Positions 1 to 7,674 are shown, counted from the stretch's first letter. The stretch is 64,000 nucleotides of DNA from Pleionea sediminis (GCF_007570825.1 NZ_SUNB01000002.1:1-64000), one strand, 5' to 3'. The notes: generated by a model not told the origin, from the sequence alone. Program-made: numbers and translations.

Positions 1-196
1 GGCTATTACTGACAAACTCCCATCCAAGGATCAAAGGTGCAAACCATGGCATGATGATCATTACTGCATAGATCGAAAGAACGCGTATTTTCCAGCCGCG
101 ACTCCCACTACTTTTTACAAACCAAATAGAGTTTATCAATATCGATAGCAGCAATACTGGTAAAAGAGCAATTATTCCTGCGCCACCATAAGTCAT
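1..196 (-). CDS. Small hydrophobic membrane protein, partial (cut by window start)
   Basis: An open reading frame runs from an ATG at 196 leftward off the window, so only about 65 N-terminal residues are visible. They are strongly hydrophobic: one segment near residues 7-24 and a second near 40-58, separated by a short basic stretch (KSSGSRGWKIR). This suggests a small integral membrane protein. An AAGG ribosome binding site sits about 7 nt before the ATG. It lies just beyond an attC-like site (221-280) in the same orientation as the two following genes, so it is read as the next cassette of the array. I do not recognise the family. Confidence 0.5.
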   Translation of the reverse strand, partial: MTYGGAGIIALLPVLLLSILINSIWFVKSSGSRGWKIRVLSIYAVMIIMPWFAPLILGWEFVSNS

Positions 197-220
197 ATTA
201 GAGCCTTAACCCGCTAAACG

Positions 221-280
221 GCATAACACTTAATTGAGGCGCGCGTATTTTGCGTCGTCTTTTCCAATATTTTGTTAAGT
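221..280 (-). repeat. attC-like recombination site A (end of the DUF6559-like cassette)
   Basis: On the minus strand the 5' core is ACTTAAC (274-280), directly after the stop codon at 281-283, and the 3' core is GTTATGC (221-227). The 5' core fits the RYYYAAC consensus. It is the exact reverse complement of GTTAAGT, the 3' core of site B where this cassette begins. That is the signature of a cassette excised as a circle. The bases before the 3' core (TTAAGTGTTA) match sites B and C. A second possible 3' end (GTTAAGG, about 208) cannot be excluded. Confidence 0.65.
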
Positions 281-640
281 TTAATCACTACCAGCACTTC
301 CATCAGAGAAACCTGTATCGAAGCCACCACTAAAATCACTTGAGGCCATACTTTCAACATTACCCCCGAAATAATTGTGTGCGATATCTTCGCGCATTGC
401 TGTGTAGTCACAGGGTTCGCCCTGCTCTTTGTGCCACTTCTCGAAGTGCTTTTGGGATACGTAAAGCGCATGTGCATAACATATGTGGCGCCAGTTATAT
501 CCACAGTCCTGAACAGTTTTAACAACTTGCCCAGGCGTATATTGTTTTGACCTTCCATAGCGTTTCGCTAAATCTTTGCCAAGTCTATTAATGTAACTTT
601 TAATCGCTCTTTTCTTTCTAATTCCAGCAAAAAAGTACAT
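281..640 (-). CDS. DUF6559-like hypothetical cassette protein
   Basis: A 119-residue, soluble-looking basic protein. The N-terminus (GIRKKRAIKSYINRLGKDL) and the central YTPGQVVKTV...GYN...ICYA pattern followed by a DYTAMREDI helix resemble the DUF6559 family of small gammaproteobacterial proteins. That match is from memory and unverified. The C-terminus is a low-complexity Ser/Gly/Asp tail. The start is well supported: GGAG lies 5 nt before the ATG at 640. It fills a cassette bounded by sites A and B (227-661) with almost no spare DNA, as is typical of integron cassettes. The function is unknown. A frame-shifted reading of the same DNA (214-558) was rejected. Confidence 0.6.
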   Translation of the reverse strand: MYFFAGIRKKRAIKSYINRLGKDLAKRYGRSKQYTPGQVVKTVQDCGYNWRHICYAHALYVSQKHFEKWHKEQGEPCDYTAMREDIAHNYFGGNVESMASSDFSGGFDTGFSDGSAGSD

Positions 641-655
641 TGCTACTCCATGAAA

Positions 656-711
656 ACTTAACGCTTAAATCACGCGAGTGTTGTTATTCGCGTGCATTTT
701 CTGGTTAGCAC
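656..711 (-). repeat. attC-like recombination site B (end of the lipoprotein cassette)
   Basis: On the minus strand the 5' core is GTGCTAAC (704-711), touching the TGA stop of the lipoprotein gene, and the 3' core is GTTAAGT (656-662), a perfect GTTRRRY. The 5' core is an exact 8-base complement of GTTAGCAC at site C, where the lipoprotein cassette begins. The inside folds as a perfect 7-bp stem (671-677 with 688-694) around a 10-nt loop. The 3' flank TTAAGCGTTA resembles classical attC ends. Confidence 0.72.
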
Positions 712-1143
712 TCATTTTACAGGATATGTTGTAGCTTTGAACATGGCTCCTGCATTCAATGCTAAACTTTCGAGTTCTTTAAAATTGCTGCTATCGCCGA
801 CATAAATCAAATTTGCGCCAGCAAGTGATGCTTCATCAAATTCTGCTAGAGCTATTTTTAGTATAGAGAAATTCAAAGAGTGGTCAGCCCCAATAATCGC
901 TAAGTTTGCATTAGACTTGGCAGCTTCAGATAGGTGGCGTTTAAGAGTTACAGATGTTGACTCAATAGGTGAATTTGCTGGGATATGAAACATGAAAAAT
1001 TCAGTTTTTTCTTCTGCCACATATTTTCCAGCTTCCTGCATTGCCGCGTTTACATCGTATTTAGAAGTGCTCGTGCTAGGATTTGAAGCACACCCAACAA
1101 TCGATACTAGTAAAAGACAAAATGTAATATTGAATAATTTCAT
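712..1143 (-). CDS. Small hypothetical lipoprotein in an integron-type cassette
   Basis: A 143-residue protein with a lipoprotein signal: basic start, hydrophobic stretch LFNITFCLLLVSIV, then a lipobox (SIVGC) with the lipidated cysteine at position 18. A Ser/Thr-rich linker (SNPSTSTSK) follows. The mature part is a small mixed alpha/beta domain with no membrane segment. Residue 2 after the cysteine is Ser, so outer-membrane sorting is possible. The ribosome binding site AAGGAAG lies just before the ATG at 1143. The gene is confined between attC-like sites C and B, which defines a cassette of about 504 bp (662-1165). I do not recognise a family. Surface or periplasmic location is inferred. 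Confidence 0.65.
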   Translation of the reverse strand: MKLFNITFCLLLVSIVGCASNPSTSTSKYDVNAAMQEAGKYVAEEKTEFFMFHIPANSPIESTSVTLKRHLSEAAKSNANLAIIGADHSLNFSILKIALAEFDEASLAGANLIYVGDSSNFKELESLALNAGAMFKATTYPVK

Positions 1144-1159
1144 GGAACTTCCTTTGTAG

Positions 1160-1228
1160 TGCTAACGCTTAAAAGCAGCATCAATTGCGAGGTACGCGCG
1201 ATTGTATCGCTGACTTGATAAGTTATGT
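1160..1228 (-). repeat. attC-like recombination site C (array edge)
   Basis: On the minus strand it starts with ACATAAC (1222-1228) and ends with GTTAGCA (1160-1166). The two arms pair well (CTTA..AAG..CAGC..AT..CAAT against ATTGATGCTGCTTTTAAG), leaving several unpaired bases on one side. Extrahelical bases of this kind are characteristic of attC sites. Its 3' end TTAAGCGTTA matches site B. The cassette that would own this site, to the right, has no recognisable ORF, so this looks like a degraded or terminal cassette. Confidence 0.62.
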
Positions 1229-1371
1229 GTAAATTATAGACGATTGCAATATTCTTTCTGATAACCGAGTGGCTCTTTTCAAGAAAAAGACATTCAAGCA
1301 ATGAGCAAGCGTTCTCGATTCAAGCGAGAGCAAATCATCCTTAATTTTATTCCAAATTTCCATGCAATAAA
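1229..1371. other. Gap between cassette array and tRNA-Lys, no gene seen
   Basis: There is no ORF with a credible start, no integrase and no attI-like site here. By cassette orientation the attI end would be expected on this side. The stretch may be a decayed cassette. Confidence 0.5.
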
Positions 1372-1399
1372 AAAGGCCGCATATTTCTATGCGGCCTTT
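1372..1399 (-). terminator. Rho-independent terminator of tRNA-Lys
   Basis: A perfect 12-bp stem (1372-1383 with 1388-1399) with a 4-nt loop. On the minus strand it is followed by a run of T (positions below 1375). It lies 9 nt after the 3' end of tRNA-Lys. Confidence 0.85.
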
Positions 1400-1407
1400 C
1401 TAAATAA

Positions 1408-1483
1408 TGGTGGGTTGTGCAGGATTCGAACCTGCGACCAATTGATTAAAAGTCAACTGCTCTACCGACTGAGCTAACAACCC
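1408..1483 (-). tRNA. tRNA-Lys (anticodon TTT)
   Basis: The 76-nt minus-strand sequence begins GGGTTGTTAGCTCAG and ends with an encoded CCA (1408-1410). It forms a full cloverleaf. The 7-bp acceptor stem is GGGTTGT/ACAACCC. The anticodon loop is CTTTTAA with anticodon TTT, and the T arm carries GGTTCGAATCC. It is nearly identical to E. coli tRNA-Lys. Its 3' end faces the cassette array, so this is a plausible insertion boundary. Confidence 0.97.
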
Positions 1484-1560
1484 AAATTGTGTCCCGAGTT
1501 TCTGAAGAAATTTGACAGTTCAACTACGTTTTTATGACTGCCCCTCTCGGTGAGACGCGT

Positions 1561-1588
1561 ATTATGCTGATTCTGAAAATTAAATCAA
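1561..1588 (-). promoter_or_regulatory. Predicted sigma-70 promoter of tRNA-Lys
   Basis: Minus strand: -35 TTGATT (1583-1588), 16-bp spacer, -10 CATAAT (1561-1566), followed by a GC-rich discriminator ACGCGTC. This would give a leader of about 70 nt before the tRNA. Confidence 0.5.
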
Positions 1589-1665
1589 GCGTTTTTTCGA
1601 AAAAACTTTCTATACGTATTATCTTGTTGAATTTGTGTTCAAACACTTGATTTTTTGATGATTTT

Positions 1666-2823
1666 TCACACGCTCATCTGACGCAACTGCTCAATTACCG
1701 TTTTCAATTCTGATATAGCATAGTCGATTTCTTCTTGAGTGGAAAACCGGCCAACACTGATTCGAATGGCATTGTGAGCCAATTCATTAGATACACCCAT
1801 CGCTTTTAAAACGTAAGAAGGTTCGACGCTTGCAGAGTTACAGGCAGAGCCAGAGGACACAGCAAGAGAATGAAGTGACATTAATAGTGTTTCACCATCG
1901 ACACCCGCAATACTAATGTTGAGAATTCCTGGCGCGGACGATTCTAAACTGCCATTTAGGCTGACACCTTCAATACTCGATAATTCAGACCATAGTTGCT
2001 GTTTAAAGCCCAACAACTTCTTTGCCTCTTCTTGCAATACATCACCAGCTTTTGCAAAGGCTTCGCCCATACCGACAATTTGATGCGTCGGTAAGGTACC
2101 CGAACGCATACCTCGCTCATGTCCACCACCATGAATGGCCGCTTCGATCTGTACATCGGGACTGCGACGGACATACAGCGCACCTATTCCTTTTGGCCCA
2201 TACACTTTGTGACTCGAAAATGAGGCAAGGTCGATGGGCAGTTCTTTGACATTAAAAGGTATCTTACCAATGGCTTGTGCGGCATCGACGTGAAACAAAA
2301 CCTGTGCGTCGCGACACACCTCTCCGATTCCTGCGATATTTTGAATGACGCCGGTCTCGTTGTTTACGGCCATGATAGATACCAGGATAGTGTCATCTTC
2401 GAGCGCATCTGCAACTTGCTCAGGTGTAATAATTCCCTGCTCATCAGGTTTCAAAAATGTAATGCGAAAGCCTTTTTGTTGCAGATATAGGCAAGTATCA
2501 ATAACCGCCTTATGTTCTGTTTCTGAAGTAATAAGATGTTTGCCTTTTTCCTGATTTGCCAAAGCCGCGCCCTTAATCGCAAGATTATCGGACTCAGTTG
2601 CACCAGAGGTCCAAACAATTTCGCGCGGGTCGGCCTGAATAAGATCAGCCACTTGATTGCGCGCGATATCAACGGCCTCTTCAGCTTGCCACCCATAACG
2701 ATGCGAGCGCGACGCCGGATTGCCAAACTGACCATCGAGTGTTAGAAAATCCATCATTTTCTTTGCAACGTCAGGATCCACCGGAGTGGTGGCTGCATAA
2801 TCGAGATAAACAGGCTTTTTCAT
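1666..2823 (-). CDS. iscS: Cysteine desulfurase, IscS/NifS family
   Basis: A pyridoxal-phosphate enzyme that takes sulfur from cysteine and passes it on as persulfide, for Fe-S clusters or tRNA thiolation. Family marks are visible: the N-terminal LDYAATTP, H104 (TEHKAV), D180 in HVDAAQ, the PLP lysine K206 in [10 protein letters not shown], and the catalytic loop [10 protein letters not shown] with C328. At 385 residues it is shorter than E. coli IscS (404) and ends at QLRQMSV, so it lacks most of the C-terminal tail that docks IscU. No iscU, hscAB or fdx lies nearby. It follows trmJ and cysE on the same strand and is probably their operon partner. Confidence 0.9.
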   Translation of the reverse strand: MKKPVYLDYAATTPVDPDVAKKMMDFLTLDGQFGNPASRSHRYGWQAEEAVDIARNQVADLIQADPREIVWTSGATESDNLAIKGAALANQEKGKHLITSETEHKAVIDTCLYLQQKGFRITFLKPDEQGIITPEQVADALEDDTILVSIMAVNNETGVIQNIAGIGEVCRDAQVLFHVDAAQAIGKIPFNVKELPIDLASFSSHKVYGPKGIGALYVRRSPDVQIEAAIHGGGHERGMRSGTLPTHQIVGMGEAFAKAGDVLQEEAKKLLGFKQQLWSELSSIEGVSLNGSLESSAPGILNISIAGVDGETLLMSLHSLAVSSGSACNSASVEPSYVLKAMGVSNELAHNAIRISVGRFSTQEEIDYAISELKTVIEQLRQMSV

Positions 2824-2884
2824 GGAAGACTTAACTAATTAACAATACTTTTAATTTTAACGGATGGCAGACCAGAGCCCAAGT

Positions 2885-3715
2885 TTAACTGGACTCGGGC
2901 TCGGCTTTATCATTCTGGTTGGCTTTCGCTTCGGCTGAATCAACGGTATCACTTTCACCGTTGAAATAGTCATCAAGAAAATCAGCCGCTTGAATTCCCG
3001 GTAGGGGTACGGTTTCAACTTGAAGGTTCGCCTTTTCGAGAGCTTCTCGGCAAATTTTTAATTGTTGATCGACGGCTCGACTGTGTTTGAGCATGCTCGA
3101 TATAACTTGTGCAACGGGATCGTAGGCTAAAGAGCTGTCCCCATAAGCTTCGAATCCAATTAATTGTTCAATGCGTTTTCGATGTTGTGGATTGTTGCCT
3201 TGTCCGTCACGTACAACATGTCCTGGAATACCGATAACTGTCGCCCGCTCGGGAACATCTTTCACAACGACGGAGTTTGACCCAACGCGAGCGCCTTTTC
3301 CGATTGTAATGGGTCCCAAAACTTTTGCGCCTGCTCCAATCACTACATCATCTTCGAGTGTTGGATGACGCTTACCAGGATTCCAGGTTGTCCCGCCAAG
3401 GGTAACTCCATGGTACAACGTACAGTCGTCACCAATAACGGCCGTTTCACCAATAACAACGCCCGTTGCGTGGTCGATAAAAAATCGCCGGCCAATGGTC
3501 GCACCAGGATGAATTTCGACACCAGTTAACCAACGCGCCAACATCCCCAAAAACCGCGCAAGCCACTTTATGTTGTTTTTCCACAACCAGTGATTAATTC
3601 GATAAATCCAGATTGCCTGCATTCCAGGATAACAGGTAAGCACTTCAAACCAGTTTCGCGCCGCTGGATCTCGTTCAAAAACACTATGGATATCTTCTTT
3701 GAGTCGTTTAAACAC
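2885..3715 (-). CDS. cysE: Serine O-acetyltransferase
   Basis: It makes O-acetylserine from serine and acetyl-CoA, the first committed step of cysteine synthesis. The body carries left-handed beta-helix hexapeptide repeats ([40 protein letters not shown]) and the HGVTLGGT segment of the active site. Of 276 residues, about the last 90 form an extra C-terminal region ending in an acidic tail ([13 protein letters not shown]), longer than the short-form enzymes. It ends 61 bp before iscS and begins 3 bp after the trmJ stop, so cysteine synthesis and desulfuration look co-transcribed. Confidence 0.92.
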   Translation of the reverse strand: MFKRLKEDIHSVFERDPAARNWFEVLTCYPGMQAIWIYRINHWLWKNNIKWLARFLGMLARWLTGVEIHPGATIGRRFFIDHATGVVIGETAVIGDDCTLYHGVTLGGTTWNPGKRHPTLEDDVVIGAGAKVLGPITIGKGARVGSNSVVVKDVPERATVIGIPGHVVRDGQGNNPQHRKRIEQLIGFEAYGDSSLAYDPVAQVISSMLKHSRAVDQQLKICREALEKANLQVETVPLPGIQAADFLDDYFNGESDTVDSAEAKANQNDKAEPESS

Positions 3716-3718
3716 GCT

Positions 3719-4471
3719 CTATTCCTTTTCCTCTCGTTGGGGGACGTACTTTTTTATCGACGCTAAAAATCCGCGCATCAATCTGATTTCGCTATCGGTC
3801 AGATCGGACTTATTGAATAGCCGTCGTATGCGCATGCGTATTTTGTTTGGCTTAAGTGGATTAAAAAACTCGGTATGTTCCATAACTTGTTGCAAATGTT
3901 CAAACATTTGCTCCACTTGTTCGCCGGTTGCTGGCAATTCACCGGGATCATCGCACTCAGGCTCGGGCATAATGATATCTTTGTTATCGAGCGCTGCTAA
4001 TCGTAATTCGTACGCAATCAATTGAATCGCCGAGGCAACATTTAATGAAGAGTACTCAGGGTTAGTGGGTATGTAAACATGGTAATGGCACAAGGATAAC
4101 TCTTCGTTGGTTAATCCTGAGTTTTCAGTGCCAAATAAAATAGCTACCGGCCGACGCTCAGGCTCAGCCGCGATTTTTCGCCCTAATTCTCTCGGCTCGA
4201 TCATCGGCCAAGGCAAAGTACGGCTGCGCGCACTGGTTCCAACAATAATACGGTTTTCGGCGACGGCATCTTCGATAGAGTTATACACTTTGGCATTAGC
4301 CAAAATGTCATCTGCTCGCGAGGCGCGTCGTGTTGCCTCGGCACTGGGAAATTGCTTGGGATTAACTAACTTTAACTTCGACAATCCCATGGTTTTTAAT
4401 GCACGGGCTGCTGCACCGATATTCCCAGGATGCGTTGTGTGAGAAAGAACAAATTCTATATCGTTTAACAT
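3719..4471 (-). CDS. trmJ: tRNA (cytidine/uridine-32-2'-O)-methyltransferase TrmJ
   Basis: A SPOUT-class methyltransferase that 2'-O-methylates position 32 of certain tRNAs. The N-terminus IEFVLSHTTHPGNIGAAARA, the motif LFGTENSGLTNEE and the SSLNVASAIQLIAYE segment form the SAM-binding trefoil knot of the TrmH/TrmJ family. A C-terminal helical region (about 165-250) completes it. I chose the ATG at 4471 (250 residues) over an upstream TTG because AAGG lies 5 nt before it and the E. coli protein starts at the same place. It is the first gene of trmJ-cysE-iscS. In E. coli trmJ precedes iscR, so this is a rearranged isc locus. Confidence 0.92.
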   Translation of the reverse strand: MLNDIEFVLSHTTHPGNIGAAARALKTMGLSKLKLVNPKQFPSAEATRRASRADDILANAKVYNSIEDAVAENRIIVGTSARSRTLPWPMIEPRELGRKIAAEPERRPVAILFGTENSGLTNEELSLCHYHVYIPTNPEYSSLNVASAIQLIAYELRLAALDNKDIIMPEPECDDPGELPATGEQVEQMFEHLQQVMEHTEFFNPLKPNKIRMRIRRLFNKSDLTDSEIRLMRGFLASIKKYVPQREEKE

Positions 4472-4504
4472 AGCTACCTTAACCAAACCGATAATTCGCG
4501 GCGC

Positions 4505-4510
4505 ATTTTA
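4505..4510 (-). promoter_or_regulatory. Predicted extended -10 promoter of trmJ-cysE-iscS
   Basis: On the minus strand TGC-TAAAAT (hexamer 4505-4510) is an extended -10, followed directly by a GC-rich discriminator GCGCCGCG. No convincing -35 is seen. Confidence 0.5.
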
Positions 4511-4583
4511 GCAGATGCATCTCCAGAAACGGGAATTCCGAACAAGAATATTCACATATTTAATAATTCTCGAGGTTAAGCGA

Positions 4584-4612
4584 TTCAAAACTTCCCACTA
4601 TTTTGGTAGAAT
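4584..4612 (+). promoter_or_regulatory. Predicted sigma-70 promoter of suhB
   Basis: -35 TTCAAA (4584-4589), 17-bp spacer, -10 TAGAAT (4607-4612), then the GC-rich discriminator CCGCGCC. It is placed back to back with the trmJ promoter. Confidence 0.5.
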
Positions 4613-4686
4613 CCGCGCCGAAATGAGTTGAATAGCGCAACTTATTGCTAATTTTCTAGCAAACGTTCTTATACAAGGTGGTCTTG

Positions 4687-5469
4687 ATGCATCCATTGCA
4701 AACAATTGCAGTCCGTGCGGCGCGCGCGGCTGGCGACACGATTATGCGTGCAACCGAAAACATGGACAAAGTAAAAACCGACGTTAAAGGTCGTAACGAT
4801 TTTGTCACCGATATCGACAAGCGTGCGGAAGAACGCATCATTGAGACCATTCAAAAAACCCACCCAAATCATGCCTTTCTTGGCGAAGAAAGTGGCGAAC
4901 ACCTCTCAGAAAACTCAGATAATGACGTTGTTTGGATTATCGATCCAATCGACGGTACAACCAATTTTATTCGCGGCATGCCGCATTTCTGTGTTTCCAT
5001 TGCTGCCCAGGTTAAAGGCAAAATTGAAGTGGCTGTCGTCTACGACCCTGTGCGAGAAGAGTTATTCACAGCATCACGAGGCAACGGTGCCCAACTCAAC
5101 GGTAAACGTATTCGAGTCAGCCAGGCGCGAGAATTACAACAAACCTTGCTGGCAACAGGCTTTCCTTTTCGCAGTGTTGAACAGTTCGATGAGTACATGA
5201 CCGCTTTCAGTAAGCTTTATCCTAAATGTAGCGACATGCGTCGAGCTGGCTCTGCAGCACTAGATCTTGCCTATGTTGCAGCGGGTCGTTTTGACGGCTT
5301 TTGGGAATACGGTTTAAAGTGGTGGGATATCGCTGCGGGTAGTTTACTGGTTTCTGAAGCTGGCGGAATTGTCAGTGATTTAAAAGGTAATCCAAATTTT
5401 AAAAATGGCGAATCCATTTTGGCAGCCAACCCTAAAATCTTCAAAGCCATCTTAAATACACTCAAGTAA
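4687..5469 (+). CDS. suhB: Inositol-1-monophosphatase SuhB
   Basis: A Mg-dependent phosphatase of the inositol monophosphatase family. In E. coli SuhB also takes part in rRNA antitermination with the Nus factors. Metal-binding motifs are present: GEESG near residue 67, the DPIDGTTNF signature near residue 85, and WDIAAG near residue 213. The ATG at 4687 (260 residues) is preferred over the GTG at 4678, because AAGGTGG sits 5 nt before it and the protein then starts MHPLQTIAVRAARAAG as in E. coli. It stands alone between trmJ (divergent) and iscR, the same neighbourhood as in enterobacteria. Confidence 0.94.
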   Translation: MHPLQTIAVRAARAAGDTIMRATENMDKVKTDVKGRNDFVTDIDKRAEERIIETIQKTHPNHAFLGEESGEHLSENSDNDVVWIIDPIDGTTNFIRGMPHFCVSIAAQVKGKIEVAVVYDPVREELFTASRGNGAQLNGKRIRVSQARELQQTLLATGFPFRSVEQFDEYMTAFSKLYPKCSDMRRAGSAALDLAYVAAGRFDGFWEYGLKWWDIAAGSLLVSEAGGIVSDLKGNPNFKNGESILAANPKIFKAILNTLK

Positions 5470-5481
5470 TCTCCAGATTCA

Positions 5482-5518
5482 ATATATCGACCGAAAATTT
5501 AATATCTGGTCGATATAT
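5482..5518. repeat. Perfect 11-bp inverted repeat between suhB and iscR
   Basis: The arms ATATATCGACC (5482-5492) and GGTCGATATAT (5508-5518) flank a 15-nt spacer. There is no T-run after it, so it is a weak candidate for a terminator of suhB. It may instead be an operator or an RNA hairpin. Confidence 0.6.
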
Positions 5519-5553
5519 CTGTTCGTACAACCTCTACAATCCTTCGACATTAC

Positions 5554-5578
5554 TTATCCGACTATTGTACTCGGTTAT
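5554..5578 (+). promoter_or_regulatory. IscR type-1-like operator 1
   Basis: A 25-bp imperfect dyad with half sites CCGACT and ACTCGG. By eye about 20 of 25 positions fit the E. coli IscR type-1 consensus (ATASYYGACTRWWWYAGTCRRSTAT, from memory). It ends just at the -35 of the iscR promoter. Confidence 0.6.
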
Positions 5579-5606
5579 TTACCCGAGTATTTTAGTCGGT
5601 TATACT
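5578..5606 (+). promoter_or_regulatory. Predicted promoter of iscR
   Basis: -35 TTTACC (5578-5583), 17-bp spacer, -10 TATACT (5601-5606). A start near 5613 would give a leader of about 22 nt, with the ribosome binding site AGAGG at 5622-5626. The second IscR-like operator covers the whole promoter. Confidence 0.65.
5579..5603 (+). promoter_or_regulatory. IscR type-1-like operator 2 over the promoter
   Basis: A 25-bp dyad with half sites CCGAGT and AGTCGG. By eye 22 of 25 positions fit the type-1 consensus. It abuts operator 1 with no gap and spans -35 to -10, consistent with repression of iscR by holo-IscR. Confidence 0.68.
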
Positions 5607-5634
5607 AGCACTTAAACGTTAAGAGGCACGAAAT

Positions 5635-6117
5635 ATGAAACTCACTACCAAGGGTCGATATGCAGTCACTGCAATGCTTGATTTGGCCATTCACGCTGAA
5701 AGCAAGCCCATTACCCTGTCTGAAATTTCAGAACGCCAAGGTATTTCGCTCTCCTATTTGGAGCAGTTATTCGCCAAACTCCGGAAAAACGAGCTCGTAA
5801 AAAGTGTTCGCGGCCCGGGTGGCGGTTATCAATTATTTAATTCTCCTGCCGATATCGTCGTTGCGAAAGTCATCGATGCCGTCAATGAGTCAACGGATGT
5901 AACTGCTTGCGGTGGAAAAGGAAATTGCCACGACGGAAAACAATGCATTACTCATGACTTGTGGTGTGAGTTGAGCGAGCAGATTCATCAGTTTTTGTCG
6001 GGTATCACCTTACAAAATGTCATCGATAAACAAAAAGCGAAAGAAGAAGCTCAACGAGAAGATAACCTTCGACCGAGCGAACCCAACAACACATTTATTC
6101 TTTCGCAAGTAAGCTAA
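5635..6117 (+). CDS. iscR: Fe-S cluster regulator IscR (Rrf2 family)
   Basis: A [2Fe-2S]-sensing repressor of Fe-S assembly genes. The N-terminal winged helix (MKLTTKGRYAVTAMLDLA, then LSEISERQGISLSYLEQLF) and the Rrf2 wing VRGPGGGYQL are clear. Cluster ligands C92, C98, C104 and H107 sit at the same numbers as in E. coli IscR (ACGGKGNCHDGKQCITHDLW). It is 160 residues long. Two type-1-like operators overlap its promoter, so autoregulation is very likely. It heads the suf genes rather than an isc operon, so in this organism IscR probably governs SUF directly. Confidence 0.95.
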   Translation: MKLTTKGRYAVTAMLDLAIHAESKPITLSEISERQGISLSYLEQLFAKLRKNELVKSVRGPGGGYQLFNSPADIVVAKVIDAVNESTDVTACGGKGNCHDGKQCITHDLWCELSEQIHQFLSGITLQNVIDKQKAKEEAQREDNLRPSEPNNTFILSQVS

Positions 6118-6130
6118 TTGGCCTGGTTTC

Positions 6131-6139
6131 TGTTATAAT
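6131..6139 (+). promoter_or_regulatory. Extended -10 promoter of the suf operon
   Basis: TGT-TATAAT (6131-6139) is a consensus extended -10, followed by the GC-rich discriminator TCGCGCCC. It lies in the 117-bp gap between iscR and sufB and gives suf a promoter separate from that of iscR. I saw no clear type-2 IscR site. Confidence 0.6.
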
Positions 6140-6234
6140 TCGCGCCCTTAATTTTTGGTGCTAAATACCGAAACAGAACTAACGCCAGTTGAATGAATTA
6201 CCTGTCATGATTCAGGTATAGGAGCAAGATTTCA

Positions 6235-7674
6235 ATGTCAGACGAAGTCATTAACGAACGCATTGGTAAAGACTACAAAGCCGGGTTCGTCACTGAAGTT
6301 GACTCAGAAACCCTTCCGCCAGGATTGAATGAAGATGTCGTTCGCGCTATCTCAGCCAAAAAAGGCGAGCCTGAGTGGATGTTAGAGTGGCGTTTAAAAG
6401 CTTTTGAAGCCTGGAAAACAATGGAAGAACCCGATTGGGCTCATGTTAATTTTCCAAAGGTCGACTACCAGGAAATTTCTTACTTTTCTTCGCCGAAAAG
6501 TATGGAAGATAAACCCAAAAGTTTGGACGAAGTTGATCCTCAATTACTCGAAACTTATGAAAAATTGGGCATCCCATTGCATGAACAAGAAATTTTAGCG
6601 GGCGTTGCGGTCGACGCAGTTTTCGATTCGGTTTCAGTAGCAACGACATTCCGAGAAAAGCTGGAAGAAGCCGGAGTTATTTTCTGCCCTATTTCCGAAG
6701 CCGTTCACAAACACCCTGAGCTCGTAAAAAAATACTTAGGCACCGTGGTCCCAGTGCGCGATAATTTTTTCGCCGCTTTAAACTGCGCTGTGTTCAGTGA
6801 TGGATCCTTTGTTTATATTCCGAAAGGCGTACGTTGCCCCATGGAACTCTCCACTTACTTCCGAATCAACGAAGCCAAAACAGGTCAGTTTGAGCGCACT
6901 CTAATCGTTGCCGAAGAAGGCAGTCACGTAAGTTATCTCGAAGGGTGTACAGCACCCATGCGTGATGAAAACCAGTTGCATGCAGCAGTCGTTGAGTTAG
7001 TTGCTTTAGATAACGCCGAAATTAAATATTCAACGGTACAAAACTGGTACCCGGGTGATGAAAACGGCAAAGGCGGAATATACAACTTTGTGACTAAACG
7101 TGGCGTTTGCCACAACAACGCAAAAATCAGTTGGACTCAAGTTGAAACAGGCTCTGCTGTGACCTGGAAGTACCCAAGCTGCATTTTGAAAGGCGACAAC
7201 AGCATTGGCGAATTTTACTCGGTCGCCCTAACCAACAATATGCAACAAGCTGATACCGGTACCAAGATGATTCATCTTGGAAAAAATACCAAGTCGACCA
7301 TTATCGCCAAAGGTATTTCAGCAGGAAAAAGTCAGTCGTCTTATCGAGGGCTTGTACGTATGAGTCCAATGGCTGAAGGCGCACGTAATTTTACCCAGTG
7401 CGATTCTTTGTTAATTGGTGATAAATGTGGCGCACATACTTTCCCTTATATCGAAAGTAAAAATCCATCTGCCGTCATTGAACATGAAGCAACAACATCG
7501 AAAGTCAGTGACGATCAAATGTTTCTTTGCCAACAACGCGGCATCGATCCAGAAAAAGCAGTTTCTATGATCGTCAACGGCTTCTGCAAAGAAGTTTTTA
7601 AAGAATTACCTATGGAGTTTGCAGTCGAAGCCGGCAAACTACTCGAAGTGAGCCTAGAAGGCTCTGTTGGTTAA
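6235..7674 (+). CDS. sufB: Fe-S cluster assembly scaffold SufB
   Basis: The core scaffold of the SufBC2D complex, where sulfur from SufS/SufE and iron meet to form new clusters. At 479 residues it is close to E. coli SufB (495). The N-terminal helical part ([17 protein letters not shown]) is followed by the beta-helix core. The cysteine proposed to receive sulfur lies in [11 protein letters not shown] (C398), and [14 protein letters not shown] is the conserved SufB/D signature. It is first of seven closely spaced suf genes and 117 bp downstream of iscR. Confidence 0.96.
   Translation: MSDEVINERIGKDYKAGFVTEVDSETLPPGLNEDVVRAISAKKGEPEWMLEWRLKAFEAWKTMEEPDWAHVNFPKVDYQEISYFSSPKSMEDKPKSLDEVDPQLLETYEKLGIPLHEQEILAGVAVDAVFDSVSVATTFREKLEEAGVIFCPISEAVHKHPELVKKYLGTVVPVRDNFFAALNCAVFSDGSFVYIPKGVRCPMELSTYFRINEAKTGQFERTLIVAEEGSHVSYLEGCTAPMRDENQLHAAVVELVALDNAEIKYSTVQNWYPGDENGKGGIYNFVTKRGVCHNNAKISWTQVETGSAVTWKYPSCILKGDNSIGEFYSVALTNNMQQADTGTKMIHLGKNTKSTIIAKGISAGKSQSSYRGLVRMSPMAEGARNFTQCDSLLIGDKCGAHTFPYIESKNPSAVIEHEATTSKVSDDQMFLCQQRGIDPEKAVSMIVNGFCKEVFKELPMEFAVEAGKLLEVSLEGSVG

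Noticed and set aside
214-558. A minus-strand 114-codon frame overlapping the DUF6559-like gene
   Set aside because: It crosses the attC-like site and lies inside a gene with a good ribosome binding site and family resemblance. It has no ribosome binding site of its own.
1591-1606. A perfect 16-bp palindrome GTTTTTTCGAAAAAAC after iscS
   Set aside because: It is almost all A/T in the stem, and no T-run beyond the stem distinguishes it. It is probably low-complexity sequence, too weak to call an iscS terminator.
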